The notes: generated by a model from the sequence alone, not told the origin. Shown: positions 6,598-14,968, counted from the stretch's first letter. The stretch is DNA of 24,639 nucleotides from Synergistaceae bacterium UBA1358 (GCA_002306075.1 DBRW01000072.1:1-24639), one strand, 5' to 3'. Numbers and translations are program-made.

Positions 6598-7887
6598 CTA
6601 GACCCACTCGCAGCCAAGTTTGTTGAAGCCGATCTCAGCGGTCGATGCAATTATGGACTGAAGCTCCACATACATTGACCCGTCAGGCCTCAGGCTCTCT
6701 TCGGCTCCGCCTGAAAGCAGCGAGATGGCTTCTTTGTACCCGATGTCTTTTTTCATCGCCGGGACCTCTATCATCTCGTTTACATTTCCCGTCGAGATGA
6801 ACGCGTCAAGTTCAGGTGTGGCATCTGCCAGACTCTGGCTCGCTCCGTCGGTCCCCGCCGATTCATCGGACACCAGGACCGTTTTGATCCCCGCTCTCTC
6901 AAAGAATTTTGCGTTGAGGCAAAGGTCGGTGTCGGGATTCCCGTAGCCCTCTTCCGATATTATCGCGCCGTCGGCACCCAGCTGCTGTGCTATTGACAGA
7001 TTCATTCCTGCTGCCCTGAGTTTTCCGTCGAGGATGGTGCTCTCCTGTGTCGGGATCACGCCCAGGAAGTTGATCTCCTTGCCGTGCCTTGCATAAAGGG
7101 CCTGGACTATCGGGTTGTGGAGATGGTGCCATGTGGTGTTCTTGTCGCATGCGGAGACGCAGTTTCCGGATACCATCGCCCCGTCAAGCACTTCGTTGGG
7201 GTGGAGGAAGGTGGGAAGTGCCGGCCTGAGATCGCTTGCATAGAGGTATGTGTCATGGAGGAGACCCTGGGTTATGTTCATGCACACATATACGATCCTG
7301 GGCAGATCCGGATACTTCGCCGTCTCTTCAAAAGTATTGCCCTTTTCGAAGACCTGAACCTCATCGGCCTTCCATTCATTTTCGGAACAGCAGCGGGCCA
7401 GATACACTCCCAGTTTCAGTCCGGCTTCACGGAGCGCGGTCTCATAGAGGTGTTTCTCGAGGCCTTCTTCGGGTTCGACGCAGAGCACCACGTTATAGGT
7501 ATTTGAGAAAGGTGTATATGGGGCCCCGGGGCCGCTCATGTCGATAAAGCCCTCCTGGAAGGCTACGATCGGTCCGCAGGTCACCACGGCCGCACCGTCA
7601 AGGACAAGGGTCCTGCCCGATCCGGCTTTCTCCATCGGCGCGAAGAATCCGGGGAAATATCCCTTGCCGTCAAGTTTCACCCTCGGTTCTACGACGTCCT
7701 TGACCGGTATTATCCTTGTGCTGTCTCCGGGGGAGGCCAGGTCCAGTTCAACTTTTGCGAAGCGCCTGTCCTCCGCTATCAGTGCCTCGGCCTCATCTTT
7801 GCATATAAAAAGGGTCCCGCCGGAAGTGTATGTCTTTTCGGCGAAAGCAAGGCCGGTGATGTGTACCTTATGCAGTTCCAGCCGCAT
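6598..7887 (-). CDS. grdE: Glycine/sarcosine/betaine reductase component B, proprotein GrdE
   Basis: GrdE is made as a proprotein that cleaves itself at an Asn-Cys bond; the new N-terminal Cys becomes a pyruvoyl group that forms a Schiff base with the substrate amine. The 429-residue product has usual length and motifs: MRLELHKVHITG, IPVKDVVEPRVK, AAVVTCGPIVAFQEGFIDMSG and, at residues 240-248, SGNCVSACD with the expected cleavage between N242 and C243 (codon 7159-7161). This matches the known position in Eubacterium acidaminophilum to within one residue. AAAGGAGG stands about 9 bases before the ATG. It is the first gene of the cluster, its stop lying 14 bases before the grdB start, so translation is probably coupled. 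The divergent CdaR-like gene starts 151 bases away. Confidence 0.97.
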   Translation of the reverse strand: MRLELHKVHITGLAFAEKTYTSGGTLFICKDEAEALIAEDRRFAKVELDLASPGDSTRIIPVKDVVEPRVKLDGKGYFPGFFAPMEKAGSGRTLVLDGAAVVTCGPIVAFQEGFIDMSGPGAPYTPFSNTYNVVLCVEPEEGLEKHLYETALREAGLKLGVYLARCCSENEWKADEVQVFEKGNTFEETAKYPDLPRIVYVCMNITQGLLHDTYLYASDLRPALPTFLHPNEVLDGAMVSGNCVSACDKNTTWHHLHNPIVQALYARHGKEINFLGVIPTQESTILDGKLRAAGMNLSIAQQLGADGAIISEEGYGNPDTDLCLNAKFFERAGIKTVLVSDESAGTDGASQSLADATPELDAFISTGNVNEMIEVPAMKKDIGYKEAISLLSGGAEESLRPDGSMYVELQSIIASTAEIGFNKLGCEWV

Positions 7888-8038
7888 TTATAAATTCCTC
7901 CTTTATCATTATGATCTTCATGTTCCCTGATCAAATTCTAATTGCATTCCGGGGTCAAAAGCATTATGCTTCAGAATATATATATATTTAAAAAATACTA
8001 AAAAATTATGCCTATGAATAAAAAATGAGGTGTGGAAG
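7888..8038. promoter_or_regulatory. Divergent grdE / CdaR-like regulator control region with a 13-bp palindrome
   Basis: The gap is AT-rich, with an alternating AT run near 7975-7988. AAGCATTATGCTT at 7959-7971 is a perfect inverted repeat (6+1+6). On the plus strand it covers a possible -10 (TATGCT at 7965-7970), spaced 17 bases from TTGCAT at 7942-7947. On the minus strand it contains CATAAT, a possible grdE -10. A regulator bound here could control both directions. The palindrome is seen; promoters and operator role are inference. Confidence 0.5.
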
Positions 8039-9193
8039 ATGTTTAAAAAAATGGCTCAGAATATTGCAAAAAGCACCAGTGACGTCATAGGGCACGGAGT
8101 GCTGGTAACAGATGAAAATGGGATGATAATCGGATGCAATGATGAAAAAAGGATAGGAGAATATCATCCGCCTTCCATTAAGGTCATGCAGGAAAACATG
8201 CCCATGACGACCTCCATCTCCGACGCCGAAAATTACGGCAACGTTCTTCCGGGCTACACTCTGCCCATTCGGTTTTTTGACAGGGTGATGGGGTCGGTCT
8301 CGATCGCAGGCCTTCCTGAAGAGGTAGAGCGCTATGGCCTGCTTGTGCAGAAGCAGGCTGAGATCATGCTTCGTGAACAGGCCTTCCTCGAGTCCGATCT
8401 GCTCAGGGAGAGGTCTCTGCGTGACCTGATAGAGAATATCTCGTCCTACGATCCGAAAGAGGGCAGTGGGGAACTTATAATGATGCAGGCCAGGGAGCTC
8501 GGATTCAACATTTCGAAGTGCAGGGTCGCGTTAGTGATAGAGATGAGCAGATGGTCGAACGAAACCGCTGAGGCAGCCTTTCAGAGGATGCTCAGAGAGG
8601 TCAGGTCAAGCTTCTCAAATCCGAGAAACGTCATCTGCCCGCAGGAGAATTACAGGGTAACGGTCCTTCTGTCTGTGGGGGCTGACAGGGAACCGGATAA
8701 AACTTACGAAGCCGCTGAGGTACTCTCAAAAGATTTTCTCGAAAGCATAGGCGCAAAAGGGATCCTTGCGGATGTCTCGATAGGGTTTTATGCCCTCGAT
8801 CTGCACGGGCTTTCCCGTTCGATAAACTCCGCAAGAAATTCTCTGAGGCTGGCCAGGCGGCTTGGGATAAAAGGGATGATCAGGTCAGAAAAGTTTACGG
8901 GCGAAGCTCTGCTGGATGCTCTCCCCACGGGAGTGAGGGAAGAGTATGCGGCGAGGATCCTGAAGGAGCTGCCTTCGAGAAAAGACTTCAATGAAATGAA
9001 GGAGACCTTTATGGCATGGTGCGGGTCTCCGTTCGCAAGCGGAAATGTCGCAGAAAACCTGTCGATGCACAGGAACAGCCTTCAGTACAGGCTGAAAAAG
9101 ATACGTTCGATCACCGGGAAGGATCCCTGGAATTTTAAGGACGCCTTTGAACTGTGGGCTGCATTCGTCATCTCGGATATTTCAAAAAACTGA
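8039..9193 (+). CDS. CdaR/PucR-family transcriptional regulator, divergent from the grd cluster
   Basis: The 384-residue protein has the layout of CdaR: an N-terminal sugar-diacid-recognition-type sensor (residues about 4-130; MAQNIAKSTSDVIGHGVLVTD, then GMIIGCNDEKRIGEYH), a middle PucR GGDEF-like region, and a C-terminal helix-turn-helix of the PucR type (VAENLSMHRNSLQYRLKKI). Known CdaR proteins activate carboxylate-use genes on binding small organic acids. Position suggests this one controls glycine reductase genes, with glycine, sarcosine, betaine or a related acid as possible ligand; this is inference. I start at the ATG at 8039, with GAGGTG 6 bases upstream; a GTG at 8030 lies inside that SD. 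No terminator is evident between it and leuS. Confidence 0.9.
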   Translation: MFKKMAQNIAKSTSDVIGHGVLVTDENGMIIGCNDEKRIGEYHPPSIKVMQENMPMTTSISDAENYGNVLPGYTLPIRFFDRVMGSVSIAGLPEEVERYGLLVQKQAEIMLREQAFLESDLLRERSLRDLIENISSYDPKEGSGELIMMQARELGFNISKCRVALVIEMSRWSNETAEAAFQRMLREVRSSFSNPRNVICPQENYRVTVLLSVGADREPDKTYEAAEVLSKDFLESIGAKGILADVSIGFYALDLHGLSRSINSARNSLRLARRLGIKGMIRSEKFTGEALLDALPTGVREEYAARILKELPSRKDFNEMKETFMAWCGSPFASGNVAENLSMHRNSLQYRLKKIRSITGKDPWNFKDAFELWAAFVISDISKN

Positions 9194-9245
9194 CCTGACC
9201 GAAAAACGGCTCTATATCCCGAGCAGTTTTGACCCAATACAGAGA

Positions 9246-9274
9246 TTGCCGTGCAATTGGCGGAAGTATATAAT
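9246..9274 (+). promoter_or_regulatory. Sigma-70 type promoter of leuS-holA
   Basis: TTGCCG (9246-9251) and a perfect TATAAT (9269-9274) are separated by 17 bases. Transcription would begin near 9281, leaving a leader of about 45 bases, too short for a T-box. Confidence 0.75.
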
Positions 9275-9325
9275 ACCCTGATGTATGAGTTGTTCCGATT
9301 TCATTTAGCAACGGAGGAGATATAG

Positions 9326-11824
9326 ATGCCATACGATTTTGGCGCCATAGAACCAAAATGGCAGAAGAAATGGGCCGAATCAAAGATTTTTGAGGTCGAG
9401 GCCGACAGCAGCAAAGAAAAATTCTACTGTCTTGAGATGTTCCCCTACCCGAGCGGAGCCCTGCACATGGGACACCTCCGCAATTATTCCATCGGAGATC
9501 TCCTGGCAAGGTTCCTCAGGAAGAAGGGCTACAACGTTCTCTATCCGATGGGCTTCGACGCATTCGGAATGCCCGCGGAAAACGCGGCTATAAAAATGAA
9601 ACTTCCTCCGGCAGAATGGACATGGAGCAACATCGAACATATGACGGACCAGCTCAAGAGGGCCGGGTACAGCTACGACTGGAGAAGAAGGGTAGAGACC
9701 TGCAACGTGAATTATTATAGGTGGAACCAGTGGCTCTTCCTCCAGTTCTACAAGAAGGGACTTGTTTACCGCAAGCATGCTCCTGTCAACTGGTGCGAGG
9801 ACTGCAAGACCGTCCTTGCCAATGAGCAGGTCGTCGGGGAAGGCGTCTGCTGGCGCTGCGGCACACCTGTCGTGAAGCGGGGCCTTGATCAGTGGTTCAT
9901 AAGGATAACAGACTACGCCCAGGAACTTGTGGATTGTCTCGACGAGCTTGACGGATGGCCGGAACGCGTAGTGACCATGCAGAGGAACTGGATAGGCCGA
10001 TCCGAAGGAGTCCATTTCAAAATGGATATAGCTGACACAGACCTAAGTATCGAAGCTTTTACCACGAGGATCGACACGATCTTCGGAGTGACCTTTGTCG
10101 CATTGGCCGCAGAACATCCCTTTGTAGAGGCATTTGCCGAGAAGGTCGGCGGAGCCAAGGCTGAAGAGCTCAGGGCTTTCGCAAAGAGGATGTCATCCCG
10201 GAGCGCGATCGAGCGTACAGCGGTCGGCACGGACAAAGAGGGCATAGAGACAGGATTTTATGCCATAAACCCTGTAAACGGCAAAAAAGTACCCATATGG
10301 ATCGCAGATTACATCCTGATGGACTACGGAACGGGCGCTATCATGGGCGTTCCGGCCCATGACCAGAGGGACTTTGATTTCGCAAGGAAATACGGCATTC
10401 CCGTCATCCCGGTCGTAAGGCCTGCAGACGGACCTGTCCCCGACGGAGATGCGATGACCGCATCGGTCGAAGCTGACGGCATAGCATGCAATTCGGGCGG
10501 GTTCGACGGACTGCCGACTCCGCAGGCTATCGAAAAGATAGGCGAATGGTTCGAGGAAAAAGGACTCGGCAAAAGAGAGGTCCAGTTCAGACTGAGGGAC
10601 TGGCTGATCTCAAGGCAGCGGTACTGGGGCACCCCGATCCCGATGGTTTACTGCGATCACTGCGGGATAGTTCCTGTCCCCGAAGATCAGCTTCCTGTAG
10701 AACTGCCTCTTGATATTGAGATGCCGGCGAACGGAGGCAACCCGCTTGCCCTTCGTGAAGACTGGATAAACACGACATGCCCTGTATGCGGGAAGCCCGC
10801 GAGGCGTGAGACGGACACGATGGACACGTTCTTCTGCTCTTCATGGTACTTCAGCCGCTATACCTCTCCGTGGTGCACGGATAAGCCCTTCGACAAGGAT
10901 GCGGCGGCTTACTGGATGACCGTAGACCAGTACATAGGCGGCATCGAGCACGCATGTCTCCATCTTATATACGCAAGATTCTTTACGAAAGTATGCGCAG
11001 ACCTCGGCCTGCTTCCGAAAGACATGAGAGAGCCCTTCAAGAGGCTCCTTACGCAGGGAATGGTCATAAAAGACGGGGCCAAGATGTCAAAATCTCTCGG
11101 CAACGTTGTCGATCCCGATGAAATAATCAATAAATACGGTGCAGACACGGCAAGGCTCTTCATCCTTTTCGCATCCCCGCCTGAAAAAGACCTTGACTGG
11201 TCGGAGAGAGGGGTCGAGGGAGCCCATCGCTTCCTCGGAAGGGTGTGGCGCCTGGTCGAATCGAACCTTGAAGGGATATCGTCAGCTTCGGGGACCCGGG
11301 TGCCGATGAAAGAGATAACCGCTCACGATGTAAGGAATATCAAACGAATAATCCACAATACACTCGACAGGGTCACCAGGGACATAAGCGAGGAGCGTCA
11401 GTTCAACACGGCTGTCGCCAGGCTGATGGAGCTCACCAACGCTCTCATCGGATTCAGGCCCGCTGCTCCGGAGGCTTGGTCGGTAATGAGGGAGGGCGTG
11501 GAGACTCTGCTCTCATGTCTTTCCCCCTTTGCTCCCCACATAACGGAAGAGCTATGGCATATGATAGGGAACGATACGTTCCTCTCTGTCGAAAAATGGT
11601 TTGAAGTCGACCCAGAGTCTCTCGTGGAAGACACGGTGACAGTAGTGCTCCAGATAAACGGTAAGGTCAGGGAGCAGTTCGATGTGAAGGCCGGCCTGTC
11701 GAAGGAAGAACTCAGCGAGGAGATCCTCTCGAGACCCGAGACAAAGAAAAGGATCGAGGGCAAAGAGATCGTCAAGGTCATCCCGATCCCCGGCAAGCTG
11801 GTAAATATAGTGGTGAAGGACTGA
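9326..11824 (+). CDS. leuS: Leucyl-tRNA synthetase
   Basis: This cytoplasmic class I aminoacyl-tRNA synthetase charges tRNA-Leu. The 832-residue length fits the bacterial enzyme. Visible landmarks are MFPYPSGALHMGHLRNY with the HIGH-type motif HMGH at residues 47-50; a zinc-ribbon-like pair CEDC and CWRC near 155-178; the editing domain with TTRIDTIFGVTF and the later GVPAHDQRDFDFA; a further CxxC pair (YCDHC, CPVC); and KMSKS at residues 586-590 in GAKMSKSLGNVVDP. The C-terminal anticodon-binding and tail region ends KVIPIPGKLVNIVVKD. GGAGGAG stands about 8 bases before the ATG. Its stop TGA overlaps the holA ATG by one base, so translation is probably coupled. It follows the promoter at 9246-9274. 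Confidence 0.98.
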   Translation: MPYDFGAIEPKWQKKWAESKIFEVEADSSKEKFYCLEMFPYPSGALHMGHLRNYSIGDLLARFLRKKGYNVLYPMGFDAFGMPAENAAIKMKLPPAEWTWSNIEHMTDQLKRAGYSYDWRRRVETCNVNYYRWNQWLFLQFYKKGLVYRKHAPVNWCEDCKTVLANEQVVGEGVCWRCGTPVVKRGLDQWFIRITDYAQELVDCLDELDGWPERVVTMQRNWIGRSEGVHFKMDIADTDLSIEAFTTRIDTIFGVTFVALAAEHPFVEAFAEKVGGAKAEELRAFAKRMSSRSAIERTAVGTDKEGIETGFYAINPVNGKKVPIWIADYILMDYGTGAIMGVPAHDQRDFDFARKYGIPVIPVVRPADGPVPDGDAMTASVEADGIACNSGGFDGLPTPQAIEKIGEWFEEKGLGKREVQFRLRDWLISRQRYWGTPIPMVYCDHCGIVPVPEDQLPVELPLDIEMPANGGNPLALREDWINTTCPVCGKPARRETDTMDTFFCSSWYFSRYTSPWCTDKPFDKDAAAYWMTVDQYIGGIEHACLHLIYARFFTKVCADLGLLPKDMREPFKRLLTQGMVIKDGAKMSKSLGNVVDPDEIINKYGADTARLFILFASPPEKDLDWSERGVEGAHRFLGRVWRLVESNLEGISSASGTRVPMKEITAHDVRNIKRIIHNTLDRVTRDISEERQFNTAVARLMELTNALIGFRPAAPEAWSVMREGVETLLSCLSPFAPHITEELWHMIGNDTFLSVEKWFEVDPESLVEDTVTVVLQINGKVREQFDVKAGLSKEELSEEILSRPETKKRIEGKEIVKVIPIPGKLVNIVVKD

Positions 11825-12738
11825 TGCCCTCTCTCCTCCTGATCTCAGCCTCGGGCACGGCTCAGAGACGGCTCCTGGAGGAGACAGTTGCAGATTTTGA
11901 AAAAAAAGGCCATGTGATATCCGGAAGACAGGAGGGCGGCGAGTGGAGCCCCCTCCTGTCCGATAACCTTTCGGGGGGCCTCTTTGACGAAAAGAGGCTC
12001 ATCGTTGTCGAATCGGCTTCTCTTTTGGGGCCTTTCCCGGAAAACCTCGATGCAATGGTGGAAGCTGATTCATCCGTGGTCATACTTCTGATATATGAAT
12101 CAGACCCAGTAAAGATATTCCCTCCTGATACGTTTAAAAAATGCACTGTGTTGAAAGCCGCCCCATTCCCGCGCTGGCCGCGCGAGAGAATGATGTGGAC
12201 ATTGGAACTGGCGGGAAAGATGGGGATAAAGATCGACAGGGACGCCGTTTCGCTGATCATCGAGCTCACGGAAGATCCGGAGGAGATAAGGCGCCAGCTT
12301 ATCAGCCTCTCTATGCTGAAAAAAGGCGGGACTGTCACTCTCCCCGATGTAGAAAGCATGTGCCTCGACGACGGGACCGGAAACCTTCTCAAACTTCTCG
12401 ACGGCCTATGCTGCGGCGATCATGTCAAAACGATCAGGAGCCTAAGCGCTATTTCCAAAAACGGAGATCTGATTCCCCTCGTCTCTGCCATACACAACAG
12501 GATGAGGCTGGCCTGGTATGCATCGATGCATCCCGGCAGGGGAGCGCTCTTTGCACAGGCGCTCGGAGCGAAGAACTACGCATGGACGATGGCCGGAAAC
12601 GCCGCGCGCAAGTACGGGGCGGCCGCGATCGGCCGATTTATATTGGGGCTCATAAAGATCAACATAGATGAAAAGAGCGGTACAGGGTCGGGATGGGCCG
12701 GTCTTGAGACCCTTGTGATCGAGTTGATGGGAAGGTAA
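11824..12738 (+). CDS. holA: DNA polymerase III delta subunit
   Basis: HolA is the delta subunit of the clamp loader that opens the beta sliding clamp. The 304-residue product is a little shorter than the typical 330-340 but has the family layout: an N-terminal domain with NLSGGLFDEKRLIVVESASLL, FPRWPRERMMWTLELAGKMG before the second domain, LIIELTEDPEEIRRQLISLS (the typical N-E-L-x-K-like helix, here diverged), and a C-terminal collar helix region with LIPLVSAIHNRMRLAWY. The start ATG shares its A with the leuS stop. Adjacency to rpsT is a common bacterial arrangement and supports the call, although here rpsT is convergent. Confidence 0.87.
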   Translation: MPSLLLISASGTAQRRLLEETVADFEKKGHVISGRQEGGEWSPLLSDNLSGGLFDEKRLIVVESASLLGPFPENLDAMVEADSSVVILLIYESDPVKIFPPDTFKKCTVLKAAPFPRWPRERMMWTLELAGKMGIKIDRDAVSLIIELTEDPEEIRRQLISLSMLKKGGTVTLPDVESMCLDDGTGNLLKLLDGLCCGDHVKTIRSLSAISKNGDLIPLVSAIHNRMRLAWYASMHPGRGALFAQALGAKNYAWTMAGNAARKYGAAAIGRFILGLIKINIDEKSGTGSGWAGLETLVIELMGR

Positions 12739-12774
12739 AAAAATAAACGGAGAGGATGGATACGGCCTCTCCGT
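12737..12774 (-). terminator. Rho-independent terminator of rpsT
   Basis: ACGGAGAGG (12747-12755) and CCTCTCCGT (12766-12774) make a perfect 9-bp stem with a 10-base loop. On the minus strand it is followed by TTATTTTTTT, so it terminates rpsT. The tract overlaps the holA stop codon. On the plus strand no T tract follows. Confidence 0.9.
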
Positions 12775-12803
12775 ACAGATCTCTGTAGAATTAATCGGGT
12801 CAC

Positions 12804-13070
12804 TTAAGCAGAAAGCGACTTGAATCTGGCTGCCATCATAGCCTTGCGGCGGGATGCTGTATTCCGGTGGACGACGCCCTTTACTACCGCCTTATCCAGT
12901 ACACCCTGAGCCTCGTTCAGCCTCTTTGCTGCAAGCTCGGAGTCTTTCTGTTCAACTGCATCCAGAAGCTTCTTTACTGCATTTTTGCAGCGGGTTTTCC
13001 AGAAGCGGTTGTAAATGCGGTTTCTTTCAGTGACCAGAACTCGTTTTTTCGCTGATTTCTTATTTGGCAA
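12804..13070 (-). CDS. rpsT: Ribosomal protein S20
   Basis: S20 is a small primary 16S rRNA-binding protein of the 30S subunit. The sequence (M)PNKKSAKKRVLVTERNR, later ALVHR-like KGVVHRNTASRRKAMMAARF, is characteristic, and the 88-residue length is normal. The start must be the TTG at 13070, because S20 proteins begin (M)PN-KSAKKR and GGAGG stands 8 bases upstream; an in-frame start 42 bases further upstream would add an unrelated extension. It converges with holA, with its own terminator between. Confidence 0.97.
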   Translation of the reverse strand: MPNKKSAKKRVLVTERNRIYNRFWKTRCKNAVKKLLDAVEQKDSELAAKRLNEAQGVLDKAVVKGVVHRNTASRRKAMMAARFKSLSA

Positions 13071-13102
13071 TGCCGTCACCTCCTTCACAAAAGACAGCGG
13101 AT

Positions 13103-13132
13103 ATATTAACACATATTGGGCATATCCTGCAA
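13103..13132 (-). promoter_or_regulatory. Probable promoter of rpsT
   Basis: On the minus strand TTGCAG (13127-13132) is followed after 18 bases by TAATAT (13103-13108), or after 17 by TTAATA. The predicted start is about 25-30 bases before the rpsT TTG. Confidence 0.5.
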
Positions 13133-13203
13133 CAGCCCATTAGATTTTACTTCAATTATTTGCATATGGCGGCAGATTTTTATTATACATTATAGAATTT
13201 TTC

Positions 13204-13232
13204 TTGCTCCATAGAGAAGTGTATGATATATT
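13204..13232 (+). promoter_or_regulatory. Promoter of the rpmH-rnpA-yidD-yidC-jag operon
   Basis: TTGCTC (13204-13209) and TATATT (13227-13232) are spaced by 17 bases. A second candidate follows, TTGCTT at 13240-13245 with TATAAG at 13262-13267 (16 bases). The gap 13071-13293 is AT-rich but I found no DnaA boxes, so it is not a clear replication origin. Confidence 0.6.
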
Positions 13233-13293
13233 TAATAAGTTGCTTACAAGACAATTACAGTTATAAGAAAATGAACCACAGGAGGTGTAGTCT

Positions 13294-13428
13294 GTGAAAC
13301 GAACATTTCAGCCGCATAACACCAGACGAAAGCGTTCAATGGGCTTTCTCGTACGTTCTGCCTCCCCGAGCGGACGCCGCATTTTGAGGAATCGTCGCCG
13401 TAAGGGTAGAGCGCGTCTTGCTGTCTAA
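13294..13428 (+). CDS. rpmH: Ribosomal protein L34
   Basis: This 44-residue, very basic 50S protein reads MKRTFQPHNTRRKRSMGF, then GRRILRNRRRKGRARLAV, a near-perfect L34 signature at the normal length. It starts with GTG, 8 bases after GGAGG (13281-13285). It is the first gene of the conserved rpmH-rnpA-yidD-yidC-jag operon; rnpA starts 6 bases after its stop. Confidence 0.98.
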   Translation: MKRTFQPHNTRRKRSMGFLVRSASPSGRRILRNRRRKGRARLAV

Positions 13429-13434
13429 TCAGCC

Positions 13435-13836
13435 GTGAATTTCGGCTTTTCGTCAGCTGTCAGGCTAAGGCACGGATGGCAGTTCGACCTTGTATTCCGC
13501 ACCGGACGTCGTGAAACAGGCGAGCTGGTGCGGTTGTTGTTTGTTGAACGCCCCGGCAGCCCCACGTTGGTGGGGGTTACAGTGGGGAAAAAAACAGCAA
13601 ACGCAGCAAAGCGTACAAGAGGCCGAAGGATGATGAGGGAAGCATTCAGGAGACTTCTGCCATGGATGAGGGACGGAGTATGGATAATCGCTTCGCTCAG
13701 AGAGAGCGCACTGGAAAAGTCTTCTGTAGATGTCTACATGGATATCGCGCGTTCGCTCAAAAGAAGAGGGCTCATGAGGCAGGACTGGCCCGGACCGGAC
13801 TGGAATGCTGACAAGGCAGGACGGAAATGCGCCTAG
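13435..13836 (+). CDS. rnpA: Ribonuclease P protein component
   Basis: RnpA is the protein cofactor that helps the RNase P RNA mature tRNA 5' ends. The 133-residue product has an N-terminal RLRHGWQFDLVFRTGRR segment, VGVTVGKKTANAAKRTRGRR with the arginine-rich RNR-like motif region, and MMREAFRRLLPW. The start is GTG at 13435, only 6 bases after rpmH, without a clear SD, so translation may be coupled to rpmH. Its 3' end overlaps yidD by 10 bases. Confidence 0.95.
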   Translation: MNFGFSSAVRLRHGWQFDLVFRTGRRETGELVRLLFVERPGSPTLVGVTVGKKTANAAKRTRGRRMMREAFRRLLPWMRDGVWIIASLRESALEKSSVDVYMDIARSLKRRGLMRQDWPGPDWNADKAGRKCA

Positions 13837-14114
13837 CATCGCTGGCAGGACTTTTTCTGATCAGGTTTTACCAGGCAGCGATATCACCGGTACTGGGAGT
13901 GGGAAAATGCCGCTTCATACCGACATGCTCCGAATATACGGCTGAAGCGGTAGAAAAGTACGGTCTTATTTACGGAGCGGAACTCGGACTGCGAAGGATA
14001 CTGCGCTGCGGTCCATGGGATCCGGGAGGATACGACCCTGTGCCCGGACAGGAAGAATTAGATACACGGATCCGGATAGGAAAGATATTTAAAGGACTTC
14101 GAAAGGTTAGGTGA
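13827..14114 (+). CDS. yidD: Membrane protein insertion efficiency factor YidD
   Basis: YidD is a small membrane-associated protein that assists YidC-dependent insertion. The 95-residue sequence shows the family signature: LIRFYQAAISPVLG, CRFIPTCSEYTAEAVEKYG, and RILRCGPWDPGGYDPVP. It overlaps rnpA by 10 bases and yidC by 4, as expected for a tightly coupled operon. Confidence 0.97.
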   Translation: MRLASLAGLFLIRFYQAAISPVLGVGKCRFIPTCSEYTAEAVEKYGLIYGAELGLRRILRCGPWDPGGYDPVPGQEELDTRIRIGKIFKGLRKVR

Positions 14115-14968
14115 AAGTTTTGGGCGCGATTTGGAACGGAGCAAGCGATCTGCTCCTCATGATCCTTGAATTTTTTTACGGCCTCACAAACTCTTTTGGA
14201 ATGGCCATAGTGCTGCTGACGATAGTTGTCAGGATCGCACTTTATCCCCTCAACCAGAAACAGATGGTCAGTATGCAGCAGATGCAGAAGATACAGCCGC
14301 GTCTTAAGGTGCTGCAGGAAAAATACGCCAACGACAAAGAAAAACTCAACCAGGAGACGATGCGTCTCTACAAGGAAAACAAGGTCAATCCGGCAGCGGG
14401 ATGTCTGCCCCTTCTGGTACAGCTGCCGATCCTCATACTTCTCTTCAACGTGCTTAGGTCGTATGATTTTGCGGGAACATCTTTCTTCGGGATAATACTG
14501 GGCTCATCCACGACCGCGGGCCTTGCGCAGGCGGTGGGTGTAGCGGCAGATCAGACAGGAAACTACGGCATTATGTCGGTCCTGACAGGCATCCTGCAGA
14601 ATCCGTCGGGACTCTCCAATGCCGGACTCTACATGGGCAACCTCATTCTGCTCATAAGCATTTCATTCCTTACCTGGGCTCAGCAGAAACTTTCTTCGGC
14701 AGGGGCAAACCCGCAGATGGCTATGATGAACACGATAATGCCGTTTTTCATGGCGTTCATCTGCCTTTCGATGCCCGGAGGAGTTATGCTTTACTGGGGG
14801 CTTTCGTCACTTATCGGAGTCGTTCAGCAGTACTTTGTTATGAAAAAGACCAAAGATGAACTTCAGGTCAAGCCCGTGCTTCATAAGAACAAACCTACGT
14901 CGGCCGCAGTCCGGGACAACGATGATGATGAAGACGATGACGACTACGATGAAGACGATGATGAATAA
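14111..14968 (+). CDS. yidC: Membrane protein insertase YidC/Oxa1, short form with acidic tail
   Basis: YidC inserts and folds inner-membrane proteins alone or with SecYEG. This 285-residue form lacks the large first periplasmic domain of E. coli YidC. Membrane segments are visible at about residues 15-40 (FGMAIVLLTIVVRIALYPL follows), 95-115 (GCLPLLVQLPILILLFNVL), 175-195 (LYMGNLILLISISFLTWAQQ) and 210-245. The arginine in TIVVRIALYPLNQKQM is the conserved positive residue of the hydrophilic groove, and the charged hairpin MQKIQPRLKVLQEKYANDKE is the cytoplasmic coiled region. The last 17 residues, DNDDDEDDDDYDEDDDE, are almost all acidic, unlike the basic ribosome-binding tails usual in single-domain YidC proteins. 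The start is GTG at 14111, overlapping yidD. Confidence 0.96.
   Translation: MKVLGAIWNGASDLLLMILEFFYGLTNSFGMAIVLLTIVVRIALYPLNQKQMVSMQQMQKIQPRLKVLQEKYANDKEKLNQETMRLYKENKVNPAAGCLPLLVQLPILILLFNVLRSYDFAGTSFFGIILGSSTTAGLAQAVGVAADQTGNYGIMSVLTGILQNPSGLSNAGLYMGNLILLISISFLTWAQQKLSSAGANPQMAMMNTIMPFFMAFICLSMPGGVMLYWGLSSLIGVVQQYFVMKKTKDELQVKPVLHKNKPTSAAVRDNDDDEDDDDYDEDDDE

Noticed and set aside
9194..9325. T-box leader before leuS
   Set aside because: The good promoter at 9246-9274 leaves a leader of about 45 bases, and no T-box sequence or terminator stem is present.
9380..10015. 211-codon open frame on the minus strand
   Set aside because: It is antisense to the leuS catalytic region; no SD or domain pattern was seen.
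13071..13293. Replication origin next to rpmH
   Set aside because: The gap is AT-rich but I found no DnaA boxes, and dnaA is not adjacent; it is explained by the rpsT and rpmH promoters.
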